Positions 16,701 through 23,180 of a stretch of 36,567 nt of DNA are shown here, piece after piece. The translations under genes and the position numbers were made by a program. The DNA comes from an uncultured Eubacteriales bacterium (GTDB lineage: Bacteria > Bacillota > Clostridia > Christensenellales > Aristaeellaceae), in NCBI GenBank assembly GCA_902793245.1, contig CADBCX010000006.1, forward strand, positions 1-36,567, read 5' to 3'. The notes beneath the pieces were generated by a model that was not told the DNA's origin, did no database searches, and worked only from the letters and a program-made list of their open reading frames with translations. Positions within the stretch are counted from its first letter, which is position 1. Each line of letters starts with the position of its first letter.

Positions 16701-17125
16701 AGATACACATGGAAGCCCGCGATTTCGTAATGGAAGCCCACCTGGAATACGCCGCCCAGCAGGTTCCGGGCAATCAGCGGCAGGGCGGTGGCGTTGGCCC
16801 AGATGATGGCCACATAGGTCAGAATCAGGAACCAGCCGTTCAGAAATCCGTGGTCATAGCCGAAGATATGCTTTGTAAACGAGTAGGCGCCGCCCGCTTC
16901 GGGATACTCGTTGATCAGGAAGTGATAATTCACCCCGATAATGAGCATGATGACCGCGCCCACCGCGATGCCGAGCACCGTTCCCAGCGGCCCGGCAATG
17001 GGAAGAAAGGTGGTGCCGGGCATCACAAAGGAACCCCAGCCCACGGCGCAGCCGAAAGCCAGCGCCCACGCCCCGAACGGATTCAAATGCCTGGCAAAGC
17101 CTTGTTTTTCAGCGCCCTGTGACAA
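13778..17125 (-). CDS. Amino-acid permease (APC)-histidine kinase-REC-REC fusion
   Basis: A single 1115-residue protein. Residues 1-490 form an APC-superfamily permease with about 12 helices, beginning with the typical GAWALAFGCAVGWGSFVMPG-type first helix. A soluble loop (about 493-545) and one more helix (about 550-570) lead to a coiled linker. A HisKA/HATPase_c kinase follows, with His601 in SHEIRTP and N, G1 and G2 boxes (NAVKF, ADTGIGM, GSTGLGMAI). Two receiver domains have phospho-acceptors Asp893 (LTDYKMPGMDG) and Asp1041 (LMDVRMPVMDG). It is expected to report transport or binding of an amino acid to a phosphorelay, probably through the HPt protein encoded just upstream. The first possible start is TTG at 17125; an ATG at 17138 lies in another frame and stops after nine codons, so the true start is uncertain. 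Confidence 0.9.
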   Translation of the reverse strand: MSQGAEKQGFARHLNPFGAWALAFGCAVGWGSFVMPGTTFLPIAGPLGTVLGIAVGAVIMLIIGVNYHFLINEYPEAGGAYSFTKHIFGYDHGFLNGWFLILTYVAIIWANATALPLIARNLLGGVFQVGFHYEIAGFHVYLGELLLAIAALAIGAVVCLRVNAARRMQSLMALLLIVGITVCFIAVMGSRAGEEGFLQPDFPPDKNPATGVFTIIALAPWAFVGFESISHSAEEFRFSHKKTFLILAVAVVTSGAAYAMLGLLGASVLPEGVSSWAEYIGNLGSYEGVEGLPTFFAAETVMGNFGKALLGLTTIAAILTGLIGNYIASSRLLYSLAGDNMLPRWFGRLDGNRSPRNAILFLLAVSVPLPFLGRTAVSWIVDVTTVGATIAYAYASASALRAARKKKKTLYIITGFAGLAVSLLFILYFLIPHLIDVTALSTESYLILAAWGILGFAFFLFAFRRDSTHRLGRSTVTWIVLLTLIIFTSTVWMRQAVEATTEDVVTPIQTYYTERLRDEGIDIESTATKPVARYLTERLDAIAKSLKLTSLMQTGLIVAALAMLFYIYSLMQKRERQMEVEKVLAEENSRAKTSFLSNMSHEIRTPMNAIIGLDNIALKDPTLTPHTREQLEKIGASAKHLLGLINDILDMSRIESGRMVLKNEEFSFRDFLDQINVMINGQCADKGLDFDCHIVGHVNDFYIGDDMKLKQVLINILGNAVKFTPSPGSVAFTVEQTAQFEGYCTLRFTIADTGIGMSKEYIPKIFDAFSQENSGTSNKYGSTGLGMAITKNIVNMMNGDIEVESEKGVGTTFTVTVTLKSSRRSVNDEHGGSLPKNLRVLVVDDDEVACEHAKLVANAIGIEADLASTGEEAIARILKRKEQGMPYHIVLTDYKMPGMDGLELTRAIRAFDHGETAVIVLTGYSWEEIQDECKAIGVDGIMSKPLFTDSLLHEIQHILSLRGHDADGEPAGESAPEPESTSSGLEGCRVLLAEDMEINAEILIDILDMEGIAGERAENGQIAVDMFRSHPEGYYDAVLMDVRMPVMDGLEATRTLRASDRPDAKTIPIIAMTANAFDDDVQRSLQAGMNAHLSKPVEPERLYETLARLIRRSGE

Positions 17126-17176
17126 ACGATTGTTTCATTCCCTTCTGTTTCATTTGCCGGTTTGCTTCATATCCGC

Positions 17177-17548
17177 TCAGTTGGAGGCGGCGTAGGCTTC
17201 GATGCCCGCCAGGGTGCGCCGGTAAAGCGCGTCGATTTGAGCGATGCGCGCTTTGATTTCGTCGTCCGACAGCCTGCGCGTCGCGCCGGGACGGAAATCC
17301 TCGGTGATATCGCCGGCAACGGAAGCCATCTCGTCAAAGCCCAGGTTGGCGCAAACGCCTTTCAGGGCGTGGGCGCTTTCAAAAAGCGCGGTGGGGTCCA
17401 TGGTCTCCCCGGCCGCTTTCAGCGCGTCGTAGGCGTTGCTGCCCGGGAATTTGCGCACATAGCGGTCGATCAGCTTATCCATTTTCATCACGCGCTGCGC
17501 CTGCTCATAGTTGCCGCCGATCTGGGCGTACAGTTCCTGAATGGTCAT
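17177..17548 (-). CDS. Stand-alone HPt (histidine phosphotransfer) protein
   Basis: A 123-residue, mostly helical protein with the HPt signature ESAHALKGVCANLGF; His60 is the expected phospho-accepting residue. Such proteins move phosphoryl groups between receiver domains of hybrid kinases and a final response regulator. It overlaps the end of the GGDEF-EAL gene by ATGA and is followed 51 bp later by the permease-kinase fusion, so it likely serves one or both hybrid kinases of this island. A GGAGG site precedes the ATG. Confidence in the fold is high; its partners are inferred from gene order. Confidence 0.9.
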   Translation of the reverse strand: MTIQELYAQIGGNYEQAQRVMKMDKLIDRYVRKFPGSNAYDALKAAGETMDPTALFESAHALKGVCANLGFDEMASVAGDITEDFRPGATRRLSDDEIKARIAQIDALYRRTLAGIEAYAASN

Positions 17549-18981
17549 TGGTCGTTCCTCCTGTCGATTTCAATTTCCCGGATGATCAGTTTTTCAAATT
17601 CTTCGGCGGGCAGGGGCCGGGAGAAATAATACCCCTGCACCAGATCGCAATCCGCATTTTTCAGCAGCTGCAGCTGGGTTTCCGTTTCCACGCCCTCCGC
17701 CACCACGGGCACGTTCAGGTATTTGGCGATGTCCACCACCAGCTCCACCAGGCGGAAGTCCTTGGTGTTGTGCTCGATATTCCGGATAAACTTCATGTCC
17801 GTTTTCAGCACGTCGATGGGCATGGAGGAGATCATGTTCAGCGAGGAATAGCCGGAGCCGAAATCGTCCATTTCGATTTCAAAGCCCAGCTCCCGCAGGT
17901 GGTTCACCACGTCCAGCAGATGGCTGGCGTTGTCCGTGTAGGCGGATTCGGTCACTTCCAGCTTCATGTTCTTGTATTCCAGCCCGTTCTCCTCGATCAG
18001 GCCGGTCAGCGTTTTCACCAGCATGGGATGGAACACGTCCGCTCGGGACAGGTTCACCGACACCGGCACCACGATGCCGAAGCGGTCGCGCCAATCCGCG
18101 ATCTGCCGGGCGGCCTCCGCCCAGACGAATTTGTCCACCACGCTGATTTGGCCGTTCCCCTCGAACAGGGGAATAAAGTCGCCGGGGGAGATCATGCCCA
18201 GCTCGGGATGCTTCCAGCGCACCAGCGCTTCCGCGCTGCACAGCCTGGGCGGGTCGCACTGAATCCTGTATTTGGGCTGGTAAAACACCTTGAACTGCTT
18301 TTCTTCCACCGCGGCGCGCAGGTCGTTGAGCAGGCGGCGGTTGAGCAGTTCCCGCGCGAGCATGTCCTCGCTGTAAAACATCAGGTGGGTTTTGTAATTG
18401 CCGCGCACCATGCTGCACGCCGCGCTGGCCCGGTCAAAGAGCAGCATGGGCTCCACGTCCGCTTTCCAGGGCTTCACGCCCATGCGCAGGCGGATGCTGA
18501 CGTTCCTGGACACGTCGTCCATCTTTTTCTGGAAGCGGTCCAGCAGCGCCTGGTAATCGTCCTGGTGTTTGCAGAAGATGTTGAACCGGTCGGCCTCGAC
18601 GCGGCTGGCGATGCCCTCCGTTTCCGACAGAAAGGCGCTGATTTCGCTGCCGATGATGCGCAGAATGCTGTCGCCGAACTCAAAGCCGTTCAGCTCGTTC
18701 ACGGTATGGAACTGCTCAATGTTGATCACAACGGCGTCCATGTGCAGTTCGGGATGGTATTTGTAGATGCGGTTGGCGTATTCAAAGAAGAAGCTGCGGG
18801 TGTAGAGCATGGTCAGCTTATCGTGCTCCGCCGCGGAAATCAGCTGCCGCCCCTCGTTCAGCTCAATAATCCTGCTCACGCGGGCGCGGATCACGTCGTG
18901 CATGTCGAAGGGCTTGGTGATAAAATCCGCCGCGCCCATTTGCAGCGCCTTCAGCTCGGCGCTCTTTTCGGAGGTGAGCAC
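17545..18981 (-). CDS. Degenerate GGDEF plus EAL c-di-GMP phosphodiesterase (3' part of a frameshifted REC-GGDEF-EAL gene)
   Basis: This open frame encodes 478 residues from a GTG at 18981, but that codon lies in the middle of a receiver domain, so it is not the natural start. The frame begins with the end of a REC domain (IVLTS, MGAADFITKPF). A GGDEF domain follows whose signature is degraded to VEADRF, so it should not make c-di-GMP. The EAL domain looks intact: EALVRW, SVNLS, LEVTES, DDFGSGYSSL, a Lys in VLKTDMKF, AEGVET and QGYYFSRP. The expected activity is hydrolysis of c-di-GMP to pGpG. The matching N-terminal half lies in another frame at 19017-19257. The gene overlaps the HPt gene by ATGA. 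Confidence 0.85.
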   Translation of the reverse strand: MLTSEKSAELKALQMGAADFITKPFDMHDVIRARVSRIIELNEGRQLISAAEHDKLTMLYTRSFFFEYANRIYKYHPELHMDAVVINIEQFHTVNELNGFEFGDSILRIIGSEISAFLSETEGIASRVEADRFNIFCKHQDDYQALLDRFQKKMDDVSRNVSIRLRMGVKPWKADVEPMLLFDRASAACSMVRGNYKTHLMFYSEDMLARELLNRRLLNDLRAAVEEKQFKVFYQPKYRIQCDPPRLCSAEALVRWKHPELGMISPGDFIPLFEGNGQISVVDKFVWAEAARQIADWRDRFGIVVPVSVNLSRADVFHPMLVKTLTGLIEENGLEYKNMKLEVTESAYTDNASHLLDVVNHLRELGFEIEMDDFGSGYSSLNMISSMPIDVLKTDMKFIRNIEHNTKDFRLVELVVDIAKYLNVPVVAEGVETETQLQLLKNADCDLVQGYYFSRPLPAEEFEKLIIREIEIDRRNDQ

Positions 18982-19016
18982 GATGATGGGAATGCGCTTG
19001 AGCTGCTCGCTGCCGT

Positions 19017-19257
19017 TTAGGGGGACATCACCTCAAAGCCGTCCATTTCCGGCATGATCAGGTCCAGCAGCACCACGGACAGCCGGTCCTGGTTTTCCTC
19101 GATTTTCTGCAGCGCTTCCTTCCCGTCGCCGGCATAGATAATATCATAATAATCCTCTAAAATCATCCCCAGAACATCGCGGTTGATTTCCTGGTCGTCC
19201 ACCACCAGCACCAGCTGCGGGGATTTAATACTCTTGGATTGGATCGTGGTCTGTCAT
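19017..19257 (-). pseudogene. N-terminal half of the receiver domain of the EAL protein, out of frame
   Basis: A 64-codon frame (19211-19017) reads LVVDDQEINRD, then VVLLDLIMPEMDGFEV, the start of a receiver domain with its phospho-acceptor Asp. It ends at TAA (19017-19019) directly after a run of five Cs on the minus strand (19020-19024). One extra C, or a -1 slip there, would join it to LNGSEQLKRIPIIVLTS of the downstream frame. A second problem is the start: the only ATG with a ribosome-binding-like site (GGAAGG) is at 19257, but it is in a different frame and stops after ten codons. The REC frame itself has no good start. The gene could be decayed, affected by local sequence errors, or recoded. 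Confidence 0.7.
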
Positions 19258-19329
19258 CCTTTCCTTCCGTGGCGCTTGTCGTCCGCTGTTTTTCAGGCTG
19301 TATCCCGCCCGGACGTATCTTTTATATAT

Positions 19330-20850
19330 TTACAGCCTCCATCCGCTGGCTTTCGGCGCTTTCTCCCGGCCGCTCTCGATCTTTTTGCGCTGCGCGATTT
19401 GCTCCCGGATGGCGCTGTAGAGATGGTCGGGATCGGCGGGCTTGGCCAGGTGGGCGTTCATGCCCGCTTCCAGGGAGTGCTGCACATCCTCCTCAAAGGC
19501 GTTGGCGCTCAGCGCCAGGATGGGCACGGTTTTCGCGTCCGGCCTGTCCAGGGCGCGGATGATCCGGGTGGCGGCCAGGCCGTCCATCACCGGCATGCGC
19601 AAATCCATCAGAATCGCGTCGTAGGTGCCCGGGGGATTTTCGGTGAATTTTTCCACGGCCGCCTGGCCGTTTTCCGCCCAGTCGGAAGCAGCGCCCTCCA
19701 GATCCAGCAGATCGGCCACGATTTCCGCATTCAGGTCGATATCCTCCACGATCAGGATACGGCGGCCTTCCAGCGATACTTCTTCATGGTTTTCGGCTTC
19801 CGGCATCTCCTGCCGTTCCGCCGCCGTCAGCGTGACCGTGACCATAAAGACGCTTCCGGCGTTTTTCTCGCTGGCAACGGCGATGTCGCCGTCCATTTTC
19901 TCCGCGATGCTCTTGGCAGTCGCCAGCCCCAGCCCGCTGCCGCCGCAGCTGTCGGCGCTGTCTTCCTGGGCGAAAGCGGTGAACAGCTTGGGAATGGCTT
20001 CCCGGTCAATGCCGATGCCCGTGTCTTTGATCGTAAAGCGGAAGACGCGTTTTTTCTCGTCGCTTTCGGTCTGCTCGGCGGTAAAGGTGACTTCCCCCGG
20101 AGCCGGGGTGAATTTGACCGCGTTATCCAAAATATTCAGCAGCGCCTGTTTCAGCTTGTCTTCGTCGCCGCAGACGGCGTCGTCCATCTGCCCCTCCACG
20201 CTGCTGCGGTAGGTCAGGCCCTTTTCCTCGCACTGGTTTTTGGCGATCACGTTGACCTCGTTCAGCATCCCGCTCAGGGAAAAGGGCGCTTCTTCCAGCG
20301 TCAGGCTATTGGAAACCACACGGTTCATCATCAGCACGTTGGTGATGAGCCCCATCATATGCTGGGCGCTGAGGCGAATATTGGTCAGCCGGTCAGCGGT
20401 GTCCGGCTGGAGGGAAGGGCTTTTCAGCGCCAGGGTCGCCAGGCCGATGATGGCGTTCATGGGCGTGCGCATTTCATGGCTCACGCTGGCCAAAAAGCGG
20501 GTCTTGATCCGCCCGCTCTCTTCCGCCGTCAGCAGCTCCGCTTCCAGCTTTTCATTCTCCTCAAACCGGTTGGCGATCCGCTGGATCAAGCGGAAAATGA
20601 CATATACGAAAATGCTGCCGCCGAACAGGATGCCGGACATCACCAGGTCGGGCTGCCCGAAAATGCCCACCACAAGGTATCCGATCAGGAACATCACCAG
20701 CAGGACAATCGGGAAGTTCAATGTGGCGCGCTCTTTTTCCCAGTTCTTTTTTTCCTTGAGCCGTTTTGCAAAACGGATATAACTGTATACGTTATACACC
20801 ATCAGCGCGCTGCCCAGGTAGACCATCCCATATATCGCCCATGTCAGCAT
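19330..20850 (-). CDS. Membrane hybrid histidine kinase with C-terminal receiver domain
   Basis: A 506-residue protein with two to three N-terminal hydrophobic segments (about 5-25, 46-63 and 70-88) and no recognisable outside sensor domain. A coiled linker leads to HisKA with His125 in SHEMRTP, then HATPase_c with NAVKF, KDTGIGI and GSGLGLATA boxes. The C-terminal receiver domain has phospho-acceptor Asp416 in LMDLRMPVMDG. The kinase and receiver cores closely resemble those of the permease-kinase fusion at 13778-17125, which suggests duplication within the island. AAAGGAG lies 8-9 nt before the ATG. It is the first gene after the promoter at 20974-21002 and likely feeds the EAL protein and HPt protein that follow. 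Confidence 0.92.
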   Translation of the reverse strand: MLTWAIYGMVYLGSALMVYNVYSYIRFAKRLKEKKNWEKERATLNFPIVLLVMFLIGYLVVGIFGQPDLVMSGILFGGSIFVYVIFRLIQRIANRFEENEKLEAELLTAEESGRIKTRFLASVSHEMRTPMNAIIGLATLALKSPSLQPDTADRLTNIRLSAQHMMGLITNVLMMNRVVSNSLTLEEAPFSLSGMLNEVNVIAKNQCEEKGLTYRSSVEGQMDDAVCGDEDKLKQALLNILDNAVKFTPAPGEVTFTAEQTESDEKKRVFRFTIKDTGIGIDREAIPKLFTAFAQEDSADSCGGSGLGLATAKSIAEKMDGDIAVASEKNAGSVFMVTVTLTAAERQEMPEAENHEEVSLEGRRILIVEDIDLNAEIVADLLDLEGAASDWAENGQAAVEKFTENPPGTYDAILMDLRMPVMDGLAATRIIRALDRPDAKTVPILALSANAFEEDVQHSLEAGMNAHLAKPADPDHLYSAIREQIAQRKKIESGREKAPKASGWRL

Positions 20851-20973
20851 TGCGTAAACTCCTTTGCAGGTTGATTTTCGACGCGTCGGTGGCTTTTTGT
20901 TTCAATGAAACGCCCGGAAGGGCGTCCCCTCTCCTCGCTTCATTCATCCGGGAATCTATACTTCCACATATCT

Positions 20974-21002
20974 ATTATATTTCATCACCGCGCTTTTTTC
21001 AA
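20974..21002 (-). promoter_or_regulatory. Sigma-A promoter of the phosphorelay island
   Basis: Read on the minus strand: TTGAAA (20997-21002), a 17-bp spacer, then a perfect TATAAT (20974-20979). The leader is about 115 nt long and contains a 6-bp GC hairpin (20910-20925). I compared the leader by eye with c-di-GMP riboswitches and saw no match. Confidence 0.8.
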
Positions 21003-21093
21003 GGACTTTTCGGGAAATAGCGGGCGAACAGCGCGTATCCCTCAGCAAACGCTGAACGGTCGCGAAGAAATTGTAAATTGGCAATCAATAACA

Positions 21094-21122
21094 TAGACGA
21101 AAAAGCATTTTTTTGGTATACT
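21094..21122 (+). promoter_or_regulatory. Sigma-A promoter of the FHA-SEDS-PBP operon
   Basis: TAGACG (21094-21099), a 17-bp spacer, then TATACT (21117-21122) with TGG immediately upstream as an extended -10. It diverges from the phosphorelay promoter about 90 bp away. Confidence 0.65.
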
Positions 21123-21172
21123 GTGAGAACATGGATATTTTTGCGGATTAAAAGCGGCTGGAAGGAGGAGCA

Positions 21173-21937
21173 ATGCGAATGTCCGGCGAGGCGTATGAAA
21201 TCCTGGCGCTGCTGATGCGGTATGTGTTTGCGCTGATCGGCGCGCTGATTGTGTTCCGCTCCTTCATGTGGCTGCGGAAGGACGCGCGGGCGTACAGAAA
21301 AGAAATGCGTTCCCTGCCGGATGCCGGGCTGATCGGGGAAATGGTGGATCTGGACACCGGCAAGGCCCAGCCGCTGCCCCGGGAGGGCGTGATCGGTTCC
21401 TCCCGGGAGTGCGATATCCGGGTAAAGGGCGACGGCGTGCTGCGTCGCCACGTGCGGTTCGAGTTTGTGGACGGCAAGGGCCTGAAGCTCATCCCGGCGC
21501 GCCGGGGGCTGACGCTGCTGAACGGCGTGGAAATGCGCGGCCCCGGCTGGGCGCTGCACGGAACGCAGCTGGGCATCGGCAGCCATACGCTGCGGGTGCG
21601 GCTGTTTGCGGGGCTGAACGTACCCATGCCCGCAGCGTATCCCGAGCCCGACACCATCCTGGACGCGGAGGACGAAGAAATCCCCTGGACGAATATCACG
21701 GTGGAAAACAGCTATTACCTGCCGGAGGAACAGCCCGCCGACGCGGTGCCCTTTGGGGAGAATCCCGATTACGACGGCGGCTATGACGAGGACGGCCAGA
21801 TGACCTGGCAGTATGCTTATTCCCTGGAGGAGCTCCGCCAGGAGCAGGCGGCGCGGCAGTGGATCGACAGCCAGGAGGACGAGGAAGAACCCAAGCCGCG
21901 TGACCGCCGCCGCAGAAGGAGGGGCCGCCATGAGTGA
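21173..21937 (+). CDS. Membrane-anchored FHA-domain protein
   Basis: A 254-residue protein with one N-terminal membrane segment (about 10-30), an FHA domain at about 50-140 (EGVIGSSRECDIRV, then LRRHVRFEF, then LLNGVEMRG) and an acidic tail ending in a run of arginines. FHA domains bind phosphothreonine peptides. Here the usual serine of the SRRH core is Leu, and the GR pair is GS, so binding may be weakened or altered. The gene overlaps the SEDS gene by 8 bp and is cotranscribed with a PBP, which suggests a scaffold for a wall-synthesis complex. An AGGAGG site serves either ATG at 21173 (spacing 4) or ATG at 21179 (spacing 10); the second may be used. Confidence 0.85.
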   Translation: MRMSGEAYEILALLMRYVFALIGALIVFRSFMWLRKDARAYRKEMRSLPDAGLIGEMVDLDTGKAQPLPREGVIGSSRECDIRVKGDGVLRRHVRFEFVDGKGLKLIPARRGLTLLNGVEMRGPGWALHGTQLGIGSHTLRVRLFAGLNVPMPAAYPEPDTILDAEDEEIPWTNITVENSYYLPEEQPADAVPFGENPDYDGGYDEDGQMTWQYAYSLEELRQEQAARQWIDSQEDEEEPKPRDRRRRRRGRHE

Positions 21938-23180
21938 AAAACCGAAAAAGCGCGCCCATGAACCGGGACGGAACACGCTGCTGGCCATGATGGCGTTCTT
22001 CTTCCTGGCTTTTTTCCTGTTAGCTTTAAAGGATGGAAAATGGGAAAGCTTCGTCCTGTCCGCGGTGGTGCCCGCCATCATTTACCTGGGCACCGCGGGC
22101 ATTTCCCATCTGTTCCCCTCCGACCGGCTGCTTTTGTCCCTAACCAACTTTCTGTGCGCCCTGGGCGTGCTGGTGCTCTACCGCCTCAGCCCCACCCGGG
22201 GTATGACCCAGGCCTTCAATTACGGTGTGGGTGTGGGCTGCATGATGCTGTGCGCCATGCTGGTGCGCTATGTGCGCAGCTGGAAATGGCTGACGGTGCT
22301 CATTATGCTGGGCAGCATCGGCCTGCTGGCCCTGCCGCTGGTGATCGGCAAAGAAACCAACGGCGCGAAAAACTGGTTTTATATCGGCGGCTCTTCCGTG
22401 CAGCCCAGCGAGGTGGTGAAGCTGGCGCTGCTGATTTCCGTATCTTACCTGCTGAGCCAGCGCAAGGTGTTCCTGAGCCTCGTGTTCGCGGGGGCCTGCC
22501 TGCTGATGCTGATGCTGCAAAAGGACCTGGGCACCGCGCTGCTCTACTTCGGCGTGACCTTCATCCTGCTGTACGCCGCCACCGGCTCCGTTCCCCTGAT
22601 GATCGGCGGCGTGGCGGGCGGCGCGGCGGCGGCGGTGCTGGGCTACCAGATGTTCGCCCACGTGAAAAAGCGCGTGGCCATCTGGCTGAATCCCTGGGCG
22701 GATTCCGGCGGCGCGGGCTACCAGATCGTGCAGAGCCTGATCGCCATCGTGAACGGCGGGGCCTGGGGCGTGGGCCTGGGCTTGGGCAACGCCCAGGTGA
22801 TTCCGGAATACTACAACGATTTTATTTTCTCCGTCATCCTGCATGAATTCGGCCTGGTGTTCGGCCTGGTCGTGCTGTGCATGTACCTGTTCATCATCAT
22901 CCGGGGCGTCATGATCGCCCGGCGGTGCCGCACGGTGTTCCACGCGCTGCTGGCGACGGGCTGCGCCTCGCTGATCGCATTGCAGACCTTCGTGATCATC
23001 GGCGGAAACATCAAGCTCATTCCCCTCACCGGCGTCACCCTGCCCTTTATCAGCTACGGCGGCACGTCCATGCTGTGCAGCCTGTGCGTGATCGGCCTGC
23101 TCCAGGGCGTGGCCAGCCGCAACAAAGCAGGCGTGAAGGAGGATCGGGAGCTGGCGATGCAGGGAGGTGAAGCGCCGTGA
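21930..23180 (+). CDS. SEDS-family peptidoglycan glycosyltransferase (FtsW/RodA/SpoVE type)
   Basis: A 416-residue polytopic membrane protein with about ten helices. Family marks are GAKNWFYIGGSSVQPSEVVKL, QKDLGTALLYFG, the Asp in PEYYNDFIFSVI that corresponds to the essential Asp of this family, and LPFISYGGTSM near the end. SEDS proteins polymerise lipid II into glycan strands together with a class B PBP; the next gene encodes such a partner. The ATG at 21930 was chosen because AGGAGG lies upstream. FtsW, RodA and SpoVE cannot be told apart here without phylogeny. The stop overlaps the PBP start by four bases. Confidence 0.92.
   Translation: MSEKPKKRAHEPGRNTLLAMMAFFFLAFFLLALKDGKWESFVLSAVVPAIIYLGTAGISHLFPSDRLLLSLTNFLCALGVLVLYRLSPTRGMTQAFNYGVGVGCMMLCAMLVRYVRSWKWLTVLIMLGSIGLLALPLVIGKETNGAKNWFYIGGSSVQPSEVVKLALLISVSYLLSQRKVFLSLVFAGACLLMLMLQKDLGTALLYFGVTFILLYAATGSVPLMIGGVAGGAAAAVLGYQMFAHVKKRVAIWLNPWADSGGAGYQIVQSLIAIVNGGAWGVGLGLGNAQVIPEYYNDFIFSVILHEFGLVFGLVVLCMYLFIIIRGVMIARRCRTVFHALLATGCASLIALQTFVIIGGNIKLIPLTGVTLPFISYGGTSMLCSLCVIGLLQGVASRNKAGVKEDRELAMQGGEAP

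Noticed and set aside
15035..17122. 695-codon plus-strand open frame opposite the permease-kinase gene
   Set aside because: Its length comes from GC-rich antisense coding. The minus-strand frame has clear domains and motifs; this one has none.
20851..20973. Possible c-di-GMP riboswitch in the leader of the phosphorelay island
   Set aside because: Only a 6-bp hairpin and unmatched loops were found. The conserved GEMM core and its two-stem layout are not present.
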